A stretch of 64,000 nucleotides of DNA from Syntrophaceae bacterium UBA2188 (lineage in GTDB: Bacteria; Desulfobacterota; BSN033; UBA1163). Positions 8,046-16,820 of this stretch are shown here, piece by piece. The notes below the pieces were generated by a model that saw only the letters and a list, made by a program, of their open reading frames with translations, searched no databases and was not told the origin of the DNA. The first letter of the stretch is position 1, and each line of letters begins with the position of its first letter. Position numbers and translations under genes: made by a program. The stretch lies in contig DCVM01000012.1 of NCBI GenBank assembly GCA_002327985.1, positions 5,445-69,444 of the forward strand. The letters are read 5' to 3'.

Positions 8046-9221
8046 TTAATTCCTCGGCAACCCAAGACCTCGTGTAGCCGTGAGATTTCTAATAATTTCA
8101 CTGGTACCTCCACCGATGGTATAGACGACAGACATCCGGCATAATCTTGATATCTCACCTCTCAGTGGAACCCACTTAGAATCCTCATCTAAACGACCAA
8201 AGAACCCCAAAATCTCCATGCCGGTATATGCAAGACGCTGGTACAACTCACTTATAAATAGCTTGCTGATTCCTGACTCGTAGTCCGGAGATCGCCCTTC
8301 AAACAACATTGCGAATGCGCGATATTCAAGGCATTTTGAAACTTCGATCTCAATCGCCATTTGAGCTAACTTGTTTCTCACCAAGGGATCTTCAGTCATC
8401 AACTTTCCATTTCTTCGCGTTTGCCTGGTATATTCAATAATTCTATTTAAGATGGGTACGAGCCTTTCTGTCTGAGACATCATTAAACGTTCATAATTTA
8501 ACGCCTCTATCATGTAGTAAAATCCTCTGTTCTTTTCACCCACTAATCGGTTTTTAGGGACTCTTACATCGTCATAGAATACCTCATTGGTTCTTTCACC
8601 CCCCAGTGTCCATATTGGTGTAATGGTGATACCTGGACTCCGTTGATCCACGACAAATAGACTGATGGACTCATGTTTAGGTGCATTCAAATCAGTTTTT
8701 GCTGCTAACCAATGATAGTCTGCGTAATGAGACTCTGTATTAAATGTTTTTTGTCCGGTGATTAGATAACAATCCTCTTTTTCTACAGCGACCATTTGCA
8801 TAGCTAACAAATCAGACCCAGCCGGAGGTTCAGTATACCCTAAGCCAAATTCTATCTCCCCTCTTGCAATTCGAGGTAGAAATTCTCTTTTCATCTCTTC
8901 AGAGCCATGGTGAAGGATGGTGGGTCCAGACATAAACCGGGCCACTTCATTGGGTATATGGACCTCATGCCGAGCAAACTCCTGTACAAGAATGAAATCG
9001 TGGATGATCGAGCCGTCACTCCCACCGTACTCCTTAGGCCAGCCCAATCCCAACCAACCTTTCGCCCCTAACTTAAGAGCAAAGGCTCGGCCTTCTGGCC
9101 CTAAGCCTTTATCGATTGCATACTGCCGGCGAATTTCGTCGGTTAATTCTTTATCTAAGAAATCGCTCACTTCCTGTCGAAACTTCTCTTCTTCCGGTGT
9201 CGACGTCAAATTGAAATTCAT
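8046..9221 (-). CDS. Acyl-CoA dehydrogenase, catalytic (alpha-like) subunit
   Basis: A 391-residue acyl-CoA dehydrogenase, expected to introduce an alpha,beta double bond into an acyl-CoA and pass electrons to an electron-transfer flavoprotein. GYTEPPAGSD near residue 145 is the FAD/substrate signature. EALNYERLMM near 255 supplies a Glu at the isovaleryl-type position, while the C-terminal loop reads TIGGGTSEI, so the medium-chain-type Glu is replaced by Gly. The ATG follows GTTGAGGGGAGTTT. The gene is immediately upstream of a partner subunit that lacks both bases, so a heterotetramer is likely. The unusually long helical insert near 270-300 resembles FadE enzymes acting on bulky, branched or ring substrates. 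Substrate identity is inferred only. Confidence 0.9.
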   Translation of the reverse strand: MNFNLTSTPEEEKFRQEVSDFLDKELTDEIRRQYAIDKGLGPEGRAFALKLGAKGWLGLGWPKEYGGSDGSIIHDFILVQEFARHEVHIPNEVARFMSGPTILHHGSEEMKREFLPRIARGEIEFGLGYTEPPAGSDLLAMQMVAVEKEDCYLITGQKTFNTESHYADYHWLAAKTDLNAPKHESISLFVVDQRSPGITITPIWTLGGERTNEVFYDDVRVPKNRLVGEKNRGFYYMIEALNYERLMMSQTERLVPILNRIIEYTRQTRRNGKLMTEDPLVRNKLAQMAIEIEVSKCLEYRAFAMLFEGRSPDYESGISKLFISELYQRLAYTGMEILGFFGRLDEDSKWVPLRGEISRLCRMSVVYTIGGGTSEIIRNLTATRGLGLPRN

Positions 9222-9318
9222 AAACTCCCCTCAACCCTTTCATATTTTTTTAAAATCAATAAATTTCTTTACTTTTTTCCCATTTTTACCGATCTCTTCC
9301 CCTTTCTCTAAATCATTT

Positions 9319-9990
9319 TTATCCAACGATGCCCAACCCCCTTAAGATAAAATCCATCAAAAAATCAATATTTTTCTTGTTTGATCTTTTCTTAAGATTC
9401 CATCCCCTTAAGGCAAGGAAGACTGAAAGAAAAGCAATAAGATTTGCTGAAAAATCTTTATCTGTTTTGATTTTTTTCTTCTCATATGCCTTTTCCAATA
9501 CCTGGCGCCAAAAGCCAACGATAAGCTTGTCGTCGAGTGACAGGACCTCATGCAAATATCTCTTTTCCATATATTTGCTCTCGGTGTAAACAAATAACAA
9601 TAATTTTTTGTTCTTCGTTATAAACTCAATGGTTCGACGCAGGGCAATTTCCAATAATTTCAAAGGGTCCTTGATTTTCTCAACACCAGACCGTTCGATA
9701 TTTTCATACCATTTCATTGCAATATATTTGTTCACCAGAAATAAGACATCATCTTTTGAGGATATATAATGGTACAATTTCCCCATTGACATCCCACATT
9801 CTTGCGCTATTTCACGTATCGTTGTAGGATGAAATCCCTTCTTAAAAAATAATCTACAGGCCCCTTCGATGATCTGCTCATGTCTGATATCAATCAGTTT
9901 TTCATTTTTAGCAGATAATTTAACCAAACCTCTTTGGTGGGACGCTTTAGTGTGTTTGCTACTGACCGATTTTCCTCCAGACGTTTCCAT
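9319..9990 (-). CDS. TetR/AcrR-family transcriptional regulator (1)
   Basis: A 223-residue TetR-type repressor. The first 35 residues are a basic tail; the helix-turn-helix follows in GFHPTTIREIAQECGMSMGKLYHYISSKDDVLF (about 52-84, a typical TetR pattern). The C-terminal ligand domain is helical. The start codon at 9990 lies 32 bases inside lipB and has an excellent site, ATAGGAGATTTCT. The TetR and LipB proteins are thus translated from overlapping frames. Members near acyl-CoA genes often sense acyl-CoA esters. Its target is unknown; an imperfect operator of TetR type exists at 27349-27362 upstream of the whole block. No promoter of its own is visible. Confidence 0.9.
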   Translation of the reverse strand: METSGGKSVSSKHTKASHQRGLVKLSAKNEKLIDIRHEQIIEGACRLFFKKGFHPTTIREIAQECGMSMGKLYHYISSKDDVLFLVNKYIAMKWYENIERSGVEKIKDPLKLLEIALRRTIEFITKNKKLLLFVYTESKYMEKRYLHEVLSLDDKLIVGFWRQVLEKAYEKKKIKTDKDFSANLIAFLSVFLALRGWNLKKRSNKKNIDFLMDFILRGLGIVG

Positions 9991-10687
9991 AGAAATCTCC
10001 TATCGTTGTTTCATATGGCCCTGCCCATTCTCTTCTCTCTCCGACAAGCTCCACCTGGACATCGAAAACTTCCGAAAAAAAGTTTATTAATTTCTTTGTT
10101 ACTGTTTCCATCGATATATTTTTTGCAAGAATCTCAACAATAGAGGTCGCTTTTTGCCCAAGAATGCCACAGGGATTGATGTTTAGGAAATGTCCCAATT
10201 TAGGTTTTACGTTGAGGGCAAACCCATGCATCGTAATCCATTTTCTTATGCTCAGTCCGATGGAAGCTATCTGTTCTTCATTTACCCAGATCCCGGCATG
10301 GTCGTTTTTTCGGTTGGCAGGGATACAGAAACTGTTTAAGGTTCTTAGGATGACTTCCTCAAGATCTCGAACGTATTGATGAATATCTCTATTCCTTTCT
10401 TTCAGGTTTAAAATCGGATAACCCACCAATTGCCCAGGACCATGGTAGGTCACATCGCCCCCTCTATCAGTGAAAAACAAAGAAATATGCTCTTTGGAAA
10501 GTTCTTCTTGGGGGACAAGGACATGATCTAAGTCGCCGGATTTACCGACGGTAATGGTCGGTGGATGCTCCAAAAGGAGAAGCATATCTGACATCTTTCC
10601 ATCCATTCTTTCACGATGAAGCTTTCTCTGTAAGAACGTGGCGGCTTGATACTCTATTAATCCGAGCTGATAAACAATGCATTTCAT
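9959..10687 (-). CDS. lipB: Octanoyltransferase LipB
   Basis: LipB moves octanoyl from acyl carrier protein to the lipoyl-domain lysine of E2 proteins, the first step of lipoate assembly. An upstream frame extends to 10750, but it would overlap the E3 stop; MKCIVYQLGL at 10687 matches the usual family N-terminus, giving 242 residues. Motifs are RGGDVTYHGPGQLVGYP near 70-86, TMHGFALNV near 155, the catalytic Cys in PCGI near 175 and the Lys in GQKATSI shortly after. The gene follows E3 and E2 in transcription order, so it appears dedicated to lipoylation of this complex. No lipA for the sulfur insertion step is in the window. Confidence 0.93.
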   Translation of the reverse strand: MKCIVYQLGLIEYQAATFLQRKLHRERMDGKMSDMLLLLEHPPTITVGKSGDLDHVLVPQEELSKEHISLFFTDRGGDVTYHGPGQLVGYPILNLKERNRDIHQYVRDLEEVILRTLNSFCIPANRKNDHAGIWVNEEQIASIGLSIRKWITMHGFALNVKPKLGHFLNINPCGILGQKATSIVEILAKNISMETVTKKLINFFSEVFDVQVELVGERREWAGPYETTIGDFYGNVWRKIGQ

Positions 10688-10719
10688 AGATGGACGATTA
10701 CTCCGTTGTCCCCTCTTCT

Positions 10720-12099
10720 TCAGGGAATAGCGCCTCTTGCCACTTCCCAAAATATTTCTGATAAAGTCGGATGAAGATGCAAGACACTACTGAGGTCCTC
10801 AAGGGTCATCTCTAATTTCATTGCCACCGTTGCCTCTGCAATCAGTTCATTCGCCTGGGGTCCTATCATATGCACCCCTAATATCTGCCCATATTTAGTA
10901 TCGGTAATGATCTTAACCATCCCAATTCTTTGCCCAAGGATCGTCGCAAGGCTGTTGCCAGCAAATGGATACTTTTCGACTTTTACCTGGCGCCCTTGCA
11001 CAATGGCCTCCTCTTCTGTCAAGCCCACACCCGAAATTTCGGGAAAGGTATGGGTCCCGTATGGAATAGCTTTGTAATCCACTTCTGTATATTTGCCCAT
11101 AGCATTTTCTGCAGCCACCATTCCTTCAACATAAGCGACATGGGTCCACATTTGCTGCATGGTCACATCACCTGCGGCAAGTATGGTCGGAACGTTTGTC
11201 TGCATGCGTCTGTTCACAGCGATACCTTTTTTGTCATTTAGGGTAATCCCCACTTTATTCAAATCAATTTCTTTGAGGTTGGACACCCTTTCTTCTGCAA
11301 CCGCCAGATGTTGAGTGTCTAATTGTATCTCTTTGCCTTTAACGCTCACTCCCACACTCTTTTCCTCTGATCCCTTATCTTCTACTTTATCTACATGTGC
11401 TTCCGTGTAGGTCTTAATCTTGCTATTCTCTAACTCCTTCTCAAAAATAGAGACTATCTCTCGATCAAGTTGATGGAGTATCTTTGGAGACTCTTCAAGG
11501 AGGGTGATTTGGGTTCCCAATTTAGAGAAGATGGTTGCAATAGAAGCCCCTATGAAGCCGCCCCCGATGATTATCATGGATTTAGGAACCACTTTAAATT
11601 CAAGCAATTCATTTGGAGTGATGATTTTTTCTCCACCGGGAATCGAAGGTTTCTTCCATTCTGACCCTGTCGCAATGATAATCTTTCGGGCCGTGATTTC
11701 CTTCCTACCTCCATCCTTCAATTGCACCTCAAGCTTTGATGGTGAAAGAAGTCTCCCAATACCTTCAATGACCTCCACCCCATTGGCTGAAAAACTTTGT
11801 TTTAGCCCTGTTAATAAGGTCCTAATGATGATATTCTTGCGTGAGATCATTTTCGAAAGGTCAATTTCTGTCTCTTTGTAATTTACCCCATAGTCTTTGG
11901 CATATCTGGTTAAATCAACCATCTCCGCCATCCTTAATAGGGCCCTGACAGGGATACAGCCCCTGTTTATACAAGTTCCCCCCAAAGCATCGTTTTCTAT
12001 AAGCGTAGCCTTTCCACCGAGCTGAGATACTTTTAACGCAGCCTGATATCCAGCGGATCCACCACCAAGTATGACGACATCTCTTTCTTCCATCTTCAA
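10720..12099 (-). CDS. lpdA: Dihydrolipoamide dehydrogenase (E3)
   Basis: E3 reoxidises dihydrolipoamide on E2 with NAD. The 459-residue protein has the FAD motif GGGSAGYQAAL near residue 10, the redox disulfide GGTCINRGCIP near 40-50, the NAD-binding GGGFIGASIA near 178 and the C-terminal active-site His-Glu in HLHPTLSE near 445. There is no N-terminal lipoyl domain. Two in-frame Met codons occur at the start (MKMEERD). It lies directly downstream of the E2 gene (33-bp gap) and is the only E3 in the window, presumably serving all three E1 pairs. Confidence 0.95.
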   Translation of the reverse strand: MKMEERDVVILGGGSAGYQAALKVSQLGGKATLIENDALGGTCINRGCIPVRALLRMAEMVDLTRYAKDYGVNYKETEIDLSKMISRKNIIIRTLLTGLKQSFSANGVEVIEGIGRLLSPSKLEVQLKDGGRKEITARKIIIATGSEWKKPSIPGGEKIITPNELLEFKVVPKSMIIIGGGFIGASIATIFSKLGTQITLLEESPKILHQLDREIVSIFEKELENSKIKTYTEAHVDKVEDKGSEEKSVGVSVKGKEIQLDTQHLAVAEERVSNLKEIDLNKVGITLNDKKGIAVNRRMQTNVPTILAAGDVTMQQMWTHVAYVEGMVAAENAMGKYTEVDYKAIPYGTHTFPEISGVGLTEEEAIVQGRQVKVEKYPFAGNSLATILGQRIGMVKIITDTKYGQILGVHMIGPQANELIAEATVAMKLEMTLEDLSSVLHLHPTLSEIFWEVARGAIP

Positions 12100-12132
12100 T
12101 TCCCTTCCATTTTCTTCTGATTCCTATTTATG

Positions 12133-13401
12133 TTAAACCAGCAGGAGACCGGATGTTGCTATGAGTTCTTTAAGCCTAAACAAGAAATTCTCCGCCACAG
12201 CACCATCAATCACTCTATGATCAAAGGTTAAACTGAAAGGTATCATCCGCGCGATCACAATCTGCCCATCTCTCACCAAAGGCCTCTCTATAATCGGACC
12301 AGCTCCTAAAATCGCTGATTCTGGCTGATTGATGATTGGGGTCTGAAAATAGCTAACCCCCCTCCCCCCAATACTCGTCAGTGTAAATGTCCCCCCTGTC
12401 ACATCGTCAGGCATAAGCTTACCCGCTTGCGCCTTCTCAACCATCTCTTTGATCATCTTCGATATCTCGACAAGACTCTTCTGATCGGCATTCTTGATCA
12501 CCGGCACAATTAACCCCTTCTCCCCTTTTTCACCGAGGCTGACAGCCACCCCAATGTTGATATCTTCCCAAACCTTTATTTCGTTATCAATCAGACTGCT
12601 ATTTAACAAAGGATGATCTTTAAGGGCTTTGGCAATGGCAAAGACCAGTAAATCCGTATAGGTGATTCTCACCCCAACGGTTCTCTCCTGGCTTAATAAA
12701 TTCTCCCGAAGTTTCACAAAATCCGTCGCATCAAACTCACCCATCACTGTAAGTTGAGCGGAAACGGATAAACTCCGAACCATATGCTCAGAAATCGATT
12801 TTCTCATCCCTTTCAGGGGTATCGTGGCTTTCACTCTTTTACCTAAAGAAACCTCGGGAGGTAATTGGATCGGTTCCACCTTTTTCTTTTCTTCTATTGC
12901 TTTCTCGACATCCTCCCTTGTAATCCTTCCCCCAGGACCCGTCCCCAGCACTTTCGATATATCGATCATGTGCTCCTCTGCCATTTTACGGGCAACTGGA
13001 GATATCCGAATACGCTCTCCTTCGCTAGGCATCTCTTTGGACGCTCCCCCAGTAGCTATTTGTGTTGAAAATTGAGCGACTTCACCGGAGGGAGCTTCTT
13101 GCCCTTTCACTCCGCTTGCGTATATTTCTTTTGGTGGCTCCTTCTGAAGCCTTTCAAATTCATCCTTTGTTTCGACGATTAGGCCAACAATCCTGGCTAC
13201 TTCTACTTGAATCCCTTCTTCCACAAGAATGTGTAAAAATCCCGAACCTTCAGCGACAACATCCCAACCTGTCTTCTCTGTCTCAATCGCTAAAACCACA
13301 CTCCCTTTTTCCACCCAATCCCCTTCTTTTGCCTTCCATTCAATCATTGTTGCATAAACCATATTCATCCCAAGTTTAGGTATCACTATTTGAGCTGCCA
13401 C
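12133..13401 (-). CDS. Dihydrolipoamide acyltransferase (E2) with one lipoyl domain
   Basis: The E2 core transfers the acyl group from lipoamide to CoA. I choose a GTG start at 13401, seven bases from AGGAGG; the ATG at 13407 sits only one base from that site and the ATG at 13446 has none. This gives 422 residues. One lipoyl domain covers residues 1-80, with the lipoylated Lys in AIETEKTGWD near 46. The E1/E3-binding domain is near 130-165 (RISPVARKMAEEH). The catalytic domain ends with DHRVIDGAVAENF near 395, holding the His and Asp. A probable intrinsic terminator lies just upstream (13449-13486), between it and the pair B genes. It is the only E2 in the window. Confidence 0.93.
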   Translation of the reverse strand: MAAQIVIPKLGMNMVYATMIEWKAKEGDWVEKGSVVLAIETEKTGWDVVAEGSGFLHILVEEGIQVEVARIVGLIVETKDEFERLQKEPPKEIYASGVKGQEAPSGEVAQFSTQIATGGASKEMPSEGERIRISPVARKMAEEHMIDISKVLGTGPGGRITREDVEKAIEEKKKVEPIQLPPEVSLGKRVKATIPLKGMRKSISEHMVRSLSVSAQLTVMGEFDATDFVKLRENLLSQERTVGVRITYTDLLVFAIAKALKDHPLLNSSLIDNEIKVWEDINIGVAVSLGEKGEKGLIVPVIKNADQKSLVEISKMIKEMVEKAQAGKLMPDDVTGGTFTLTSIGGRGVSYFQTPIINQPESAILGAGPIIERPLVRDGQIVIARMIPFSLTFDHRVIDGAVAENFLFRLKELIATSGLLLV

Positions 13402-13448
13402 GTTCATTCCTCCTGATTTGATAGTGGGGACCAGTCCATAATCCAAAC

Positions 13449-13486
13449 TTACACAAAAAATGGCTCGCTATGCTTGCGAGGCACAA
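13449..13486 (-). terminator. Probable intrinsic terminator/attenuator between E1 pair B and E2
   Basis: Read on the minus strand, after the stop of the pair B beta gene, the sequence forms TGCCTCGC, loop AAGCATA, GCGAGCCA, followed by TTTTTT. The stem pairs in seven of eight positions with one C-C mismatch. The hairpin and U-run fit a Rho-independent terminator. It could lower readthrough from the E1 pairs A and B into E2, E3 and lipB. Confidence 0.5.
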
Positions 13487-13498
13487 TAGGGTGGATCA

Positions 13499-14563
13499 TC
13501 AATTTTCCTTTTTGCCGTAACCAAGCCTTTCTCCCATGTGCCGACCTGGTTTGAGTAATTCTAACGGTTTCACTTGAAAAGACTCCTTTATCCCCAAGAC
13601 TTCTGTGATAGCATCTGCTATATCCTGGGGTTGTGGTAAAGCATAGCACTCCATGAAACCGCCGGGGATCGGGGAATTCGCAGCCCCAACCCTTTTAATT
13701 GGCGCATCCAGGTAATCGAAACCTTTTTCCATAAACTGCATTCCGATCTCAGCTCCCACACTACAGCGCAGCGTGTCTTCGTCAACAATAACCAATCGAT
13801 GCGTCTTTTTAACAGACGATAGGATGGTCTCGATGTCAAGGGGTTCAAGCGTTCTTGGGTCAAGAACCTCCACATCCAGACCTTTCTCCTGTAATTGGTC
13901 AGCCACTTGCAGTGTCATAAAGACCATTAGCCCTGTGGCAACAACAGTCACATCTTTCCCCTCTCTCTTGATATCTGCCTGTCCGAAGGGGATGGTGTAC
14001 TCCTCCTCAGGCACAAGGCCCGATGTCCCTGCGCCTACAAGAATCCGATGATAAAGGACGACAGTAGGGTTATTATCTCTGATTGCCGTCTTTAAAAGTC
14101 CTTTGAGGTCATAGGGAGTGGTGGGGATGGCAAGCTTCAATCCCGGGGTATGCATGATATAGCCCTCAAGGCATTGGGAATGCTCTGGGCCACCACCTCC
14201 GAGATATCCCCCAATTCCGGCCAAGAAAGTGACAGGAATGGTAACCTTACCCCCATGGATGTAACGCCACTTGGCTGCTTTATGAAACAGTTCATCAGCA
14301 GCAGGCATGAAGAAATCAACAAATCGGGAGTGGACGATCGGTCGATAACCAGCCAACGCCGCCCCCACACCACAACCCAGGATTCCCGGTTCGGCTATGG
14401 GCACCTCTCTTAACCTCTTCGTACCGAACTTTTCTACCAAACGCACGGGCGTTAATATTGGATCAGCCTGGACATTCAAGCCGATGATGAATACTGTTTC
14501 ATCCCTCGTCATTTCTTCTTCAAGAGCTTCAATAATGGCCTGTACGAATTTAATCTCTCGCAT
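13499..14563 (-). CDS. 2-oxoacid/acetoin dehydrogenase E1 beta subunit, pair B (divergent motif)
   Basis: A 354-residue E1 beta homologue with the usual two transketolase domains and a roughly 28-residue C-terminal extension that is also seen, with different sequence, in pair A. The thiamine-activating Glu is retained in VPIAEPGILG near residue 60, and GGGPEHSQCLEGY near 128 keeps the His. The N-terminal GED found in pair C (GEDVG) reads GLN here (IIGLNVQ). With the changed Mg site of its alpha partner, this pair carries the two most visible active-site deviations of the three. The gene follows its alpha partner by 20 bp and precedes E2. Confidence 0.9.
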   Translation of the reverse strand: MREIKFVQAIIEALEEEMTRDETVFIIGLNVQADPILTPVRLVEKFGTKRLREVPIAEPGILGCGVGAALAGYRPIVHSRFVDFFMPAADELFHKAAKWRYIHGGKVTIPVTFLAGIGGYLGGGGPEHSQCLEGYIMHTPGLKLAIPTTPYDLKGLLKTAIRDNNPTVVLYHRILVGAGTSGLVPEEEYTIPFGQADIKREGKDVTVVATGLMVFMTLQVADQLQEKGLDVEVLDPRTLEPLDIETILSSVKKTHRLVIVDEDTLRCSVGAEIGMQFMEKGFDYLDAPIKRVGAANSPIPGGFMECYALPQPQDIADAITEVLGIKESFQVKPLELLKPGRHMGERLGYGKKEN

Positions 14564-14583
14564 TTTTTCAATCTTCCTTTCTA

Positions 14584-15567
14584 TTATTCAGCATAGAGAG
14601 CTTTCTTTAATATTTCCTTCGGATCGGTCGGCATTGGATCTGCCCAAGCCAAACGATCTGCCTCCTCCATCTCGTTTGCTGCCCCACCATCGATCTTTTC
14701 TATATCCACCTGGGTGAGAACTCCTTCTTTCAGTAACCGTTTTTGCGCCAGTTTAATCGGATCCCTTTTTCTCCAAACCTCGATTTCCTCTTGAGTACGA
14801 GGCCTTCCTAATAAGGTATCGGGAAGGCCTACGGCGTGAGGCTGAATGCGATAGGTCTTGCATTCAATCAGGCTAGGCCCTTCGTCCGCTCTCGCCCGAT
14901 CTATCGCGGTCTGGACTTCCTTGTGGACTGCAAAAACATCCTGCCCATCCACGACTTTTGCAGGGACACCATAACCAAAGCCTAAATCAGCAAAATCGTC
15001 TTTTGGATGAATTATTTTAACAGGTGTATTTCCCATAATTTGATTGTTCTCGACAATAAATAGATTAGGAAGCTTCCACGTTGCAGCCATGATCATTGAT
15101 TCATGGAAAGTCCCCCGTGCATAGGTCCCCTCTCCTTCGATCACCATGACTACCTGCTTTTTTCCCCGCAATTGCGCCGCAAGCCCCATTCCGACAGCAA
15201 GGGGAAAATGCCCACCGAGTGTCCCGCTCATGCCCGGAATGCCCAGCTTCATATCACACGTATGAAATCCACTAACACCATCGCAGCAGCCGGTAATTCT
15301 ACCATAATGTTCTGCCAAGATGATCCTGGCAGGGAGGCCCTTAATCAGAGTCTTACTGATGGCGTGCCCCCGGTGAGAAGGAAAAAGATAGTCATCCTCC
15401 CTTAGAAAACTACATGCACCGACTCCTACAGCCTCCTGACCCTCACCACTATGAAAAAAGGTTGAAATTTTACCCGTCAGCAAGGCTTTCACCATCGTCT
15501 CATCCAGCTTCCGGACCCGCACCAGATTTGTGTAGAGTCGTATCTTTTGCTCCTTGGTCAGATCCAT
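14584..15567 (-). CDS. 2-oxoacid/acetoin dehydrogenase E1 alpha subunit, pair B (GEG in place of GDG)
   Basis: A 327-residue E1 alpha subunit. The start MDLTKEQK at 15567 follows AAAAGGAGGGGCT, better than the upstream ATG at 15603. The active-site segment FPSHRGHAI near residue 52 keeps the conserved His. The Mg-thiamine motif reads VIEGEGTYARG near 160 and ends IVENNQIM, so the Asp that normally binds Mg is Glu (codon GAG). Pair A has GDG at the same place. Pair B is close in sequence to pair A along its length, so a tandem duplication followed by divergence is likely. Whether it is active, altered or regulatory cannot be told from sequence. Confidence 0.9.
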   Translation of the reverse strand: MDLTKEQKIRLYTNLVRVRKLDETMVKALLTGKISTFFHSGEGQEAVGVGACSFLREDDYLFPSHRGHAISKTLIKGLPARIILAEHYGRITGCCDGVSGFHTCDMKLGIPGMSGTLGGHFPLAVGMGLAAQLRGKKQVVMVIEGEGTYARGTFHESMIMAATWKLPNLFIVENNQIMGNTPVKIIHPKDDFADLGFGYGVPAKVVDGQDVFAVHKEVQTAIDRARADEGPSLIECKTYRIQPHAVGLPDTLLGRPRTQEEIEVWRKRDPIKLAQKRLLKEGVLTQVDIEKIDGGAANEMEEADRLAWADPMPTDPKEILKKALYAE

Positions 15568-15736
15568 AGCCCCTCCTTTTATGCGTTTTTTGTCCCTAAT
15601 CATTTTAAATAAACTTTTGTACGAAATATCTTAATCCACACCTTGAATATCAAGGAACTTTGTTCACCTTTTCCGCAATGTCCTTGTAGTCATGGATGCG
15701 GAGGATGATATCTCCCATCCGCTTTATCTCCGTACT

Positions 15737-16801
15737 CTAATTTTGTTTTACCTTTGTGATCCCTAAATCACCGAATGCTTTAACAGCGTCAAATCCAACT
15801 TTTTCTTTCTTCATATCACTAATATCCATATCTTTGCCCAAGACTTTCAGAATAGCAGCAGCGATGTCTGGGGGTTGAGGTAAAACATGTTCCTCTAAGT
15901 ACCATCCTGCGGGAATGGGACAATTGGCGGCAGCCACCCTCTGGATCGGAGCGTCAAGGTAATCGAAAGCCTTCTCCATAATTTGCATGCCGATCTCCCC
16001 AGTCACACCGCATCGCAAGGTATCTTCATCGACGATCACCACTCGCTTCGTCTTTTTTACAGAAGTGACGATCGTGTCAATATCAAATGGCTCAAGCGTC
16101 CGTGGGTCAATGACCTCTACACTAATTCCCCTCTCCTGGAGTTTATTCGCCACCCCAAGACTCAAATCAACCATAAATCCTACTGCAACCACCGTGACAT
16201 CTTTTCCTTCTTTTTTAACATCCGCCAAACCAAACGGGATCGTATACTCTTCATCAGGGATCTCACCTTTTTTAGTTAATAAAAGCTTATGATAAAGGTA
16301 AACTACAGGATCATCATCTCGAATGGCTGTTTTTAAGAGGCCCTTCGCATCATAGGGTGTCGTCGGAATAGCAATCCTCAATCCTGGTGTATGCATGATG
16401 AGGGATTCTACGGACTGTGAATGTTCCGAATCAGACCGTATATACCCGCCGGTGGATGCCATATAAACAATGGGCATTTTCAACTTCATACCATGAGTAA
16501 ACCGCCATTTGGCTGCCTTGTTACATATTTCATCTCCTGCGATGAGAAAGAAGTCGCTAAACATCAGCTCAGCAATGGGGCGATACCCCGCTAAGGCTGC
16601 TCCTACAGCTGCCCCTGCAATAGCATTTTCACTTATTGAGGTATCTAATACTCTGTCTTTACCAAATTTCTCAAATAAACCGTTTGTATGGGGAAACGTC
16701 CCTCCCCTCACACATTCTCCAAAGATAAAAACAGTCTCGTCTCTTTTCATCTCTTCCAAAAGAGCCTCATTAATGGCCTGAATAAATCTAACCTCTCTCA
16801 T
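15737..16801 (-). CDS. 2-oxoacid/acetoin dehydrogenase E1 beta subunit, pair A
   Basis: A 354-residue E1 beta subunit, closely similar to pair B. The thiamine-activating Glu is in DTSISENAIAG near residue 60, FGECVRGG is in the GED position (GEC), and SEHSQSVESL near 128 keeps the His. The ATG follows a site with GAAAGGGGGAGCCAAA. Compared with the pair C subunit it has about 25 extra C-terminal residues. The stop is TAG, and the same frame then stays open for another 29 codons to a TGA at 15650 with protein-like content (see findings). It follows its alpha partner by 19 bp. Confidence 0.92.
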   Translation of the reverse strand: MREVRFIQAINEALLEEMKRDETVFIFGECVRGGTFPHTNGLFEKFGKDRVLDTSISENAIAGAAVGAALAGYRPIAELMFSDFFLIAGDEICNKAAKWRFTHGMKLKMPIVYMASTGGYIRSDSEHSQSVESLIMHTPGLRIAIPTTPYDAKGLLKTAIRDDDPVVYLYHKLLLTKKGEIPDEEYTIPFGLADVKKEGKDVTVVAVGFMVDLSLGVANKLQERGISVEVIDPRTLEPFDIDTIVTSVKKTKRVVIVDEDTLRCGVTGEIGMQIMEKAFDYLDAPIQRVAAANCPIPAGWYLEEHVLPQPPDIAAAILKVLGKDMDISDMKKEKVGFDAVKAFGDLGITKVKQN

Positions 16802-16820
16802 TTTGGCTCCCCCTTTCTTT

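Noticed and set aside
9408..9593. Small minus-strand frame inside the tetR gene
   Set aside because: It lies in another frame of a well-supported gene and has no ribosome site or recognisable content.
15650..15739. Pyrrolysine-containing E1 beta subunit
   Set aside because: Pyrrolysine is not known from this enzyme family and no pyl gene is in the window. A plain stop followed by remnant sequence is the simpler reading.
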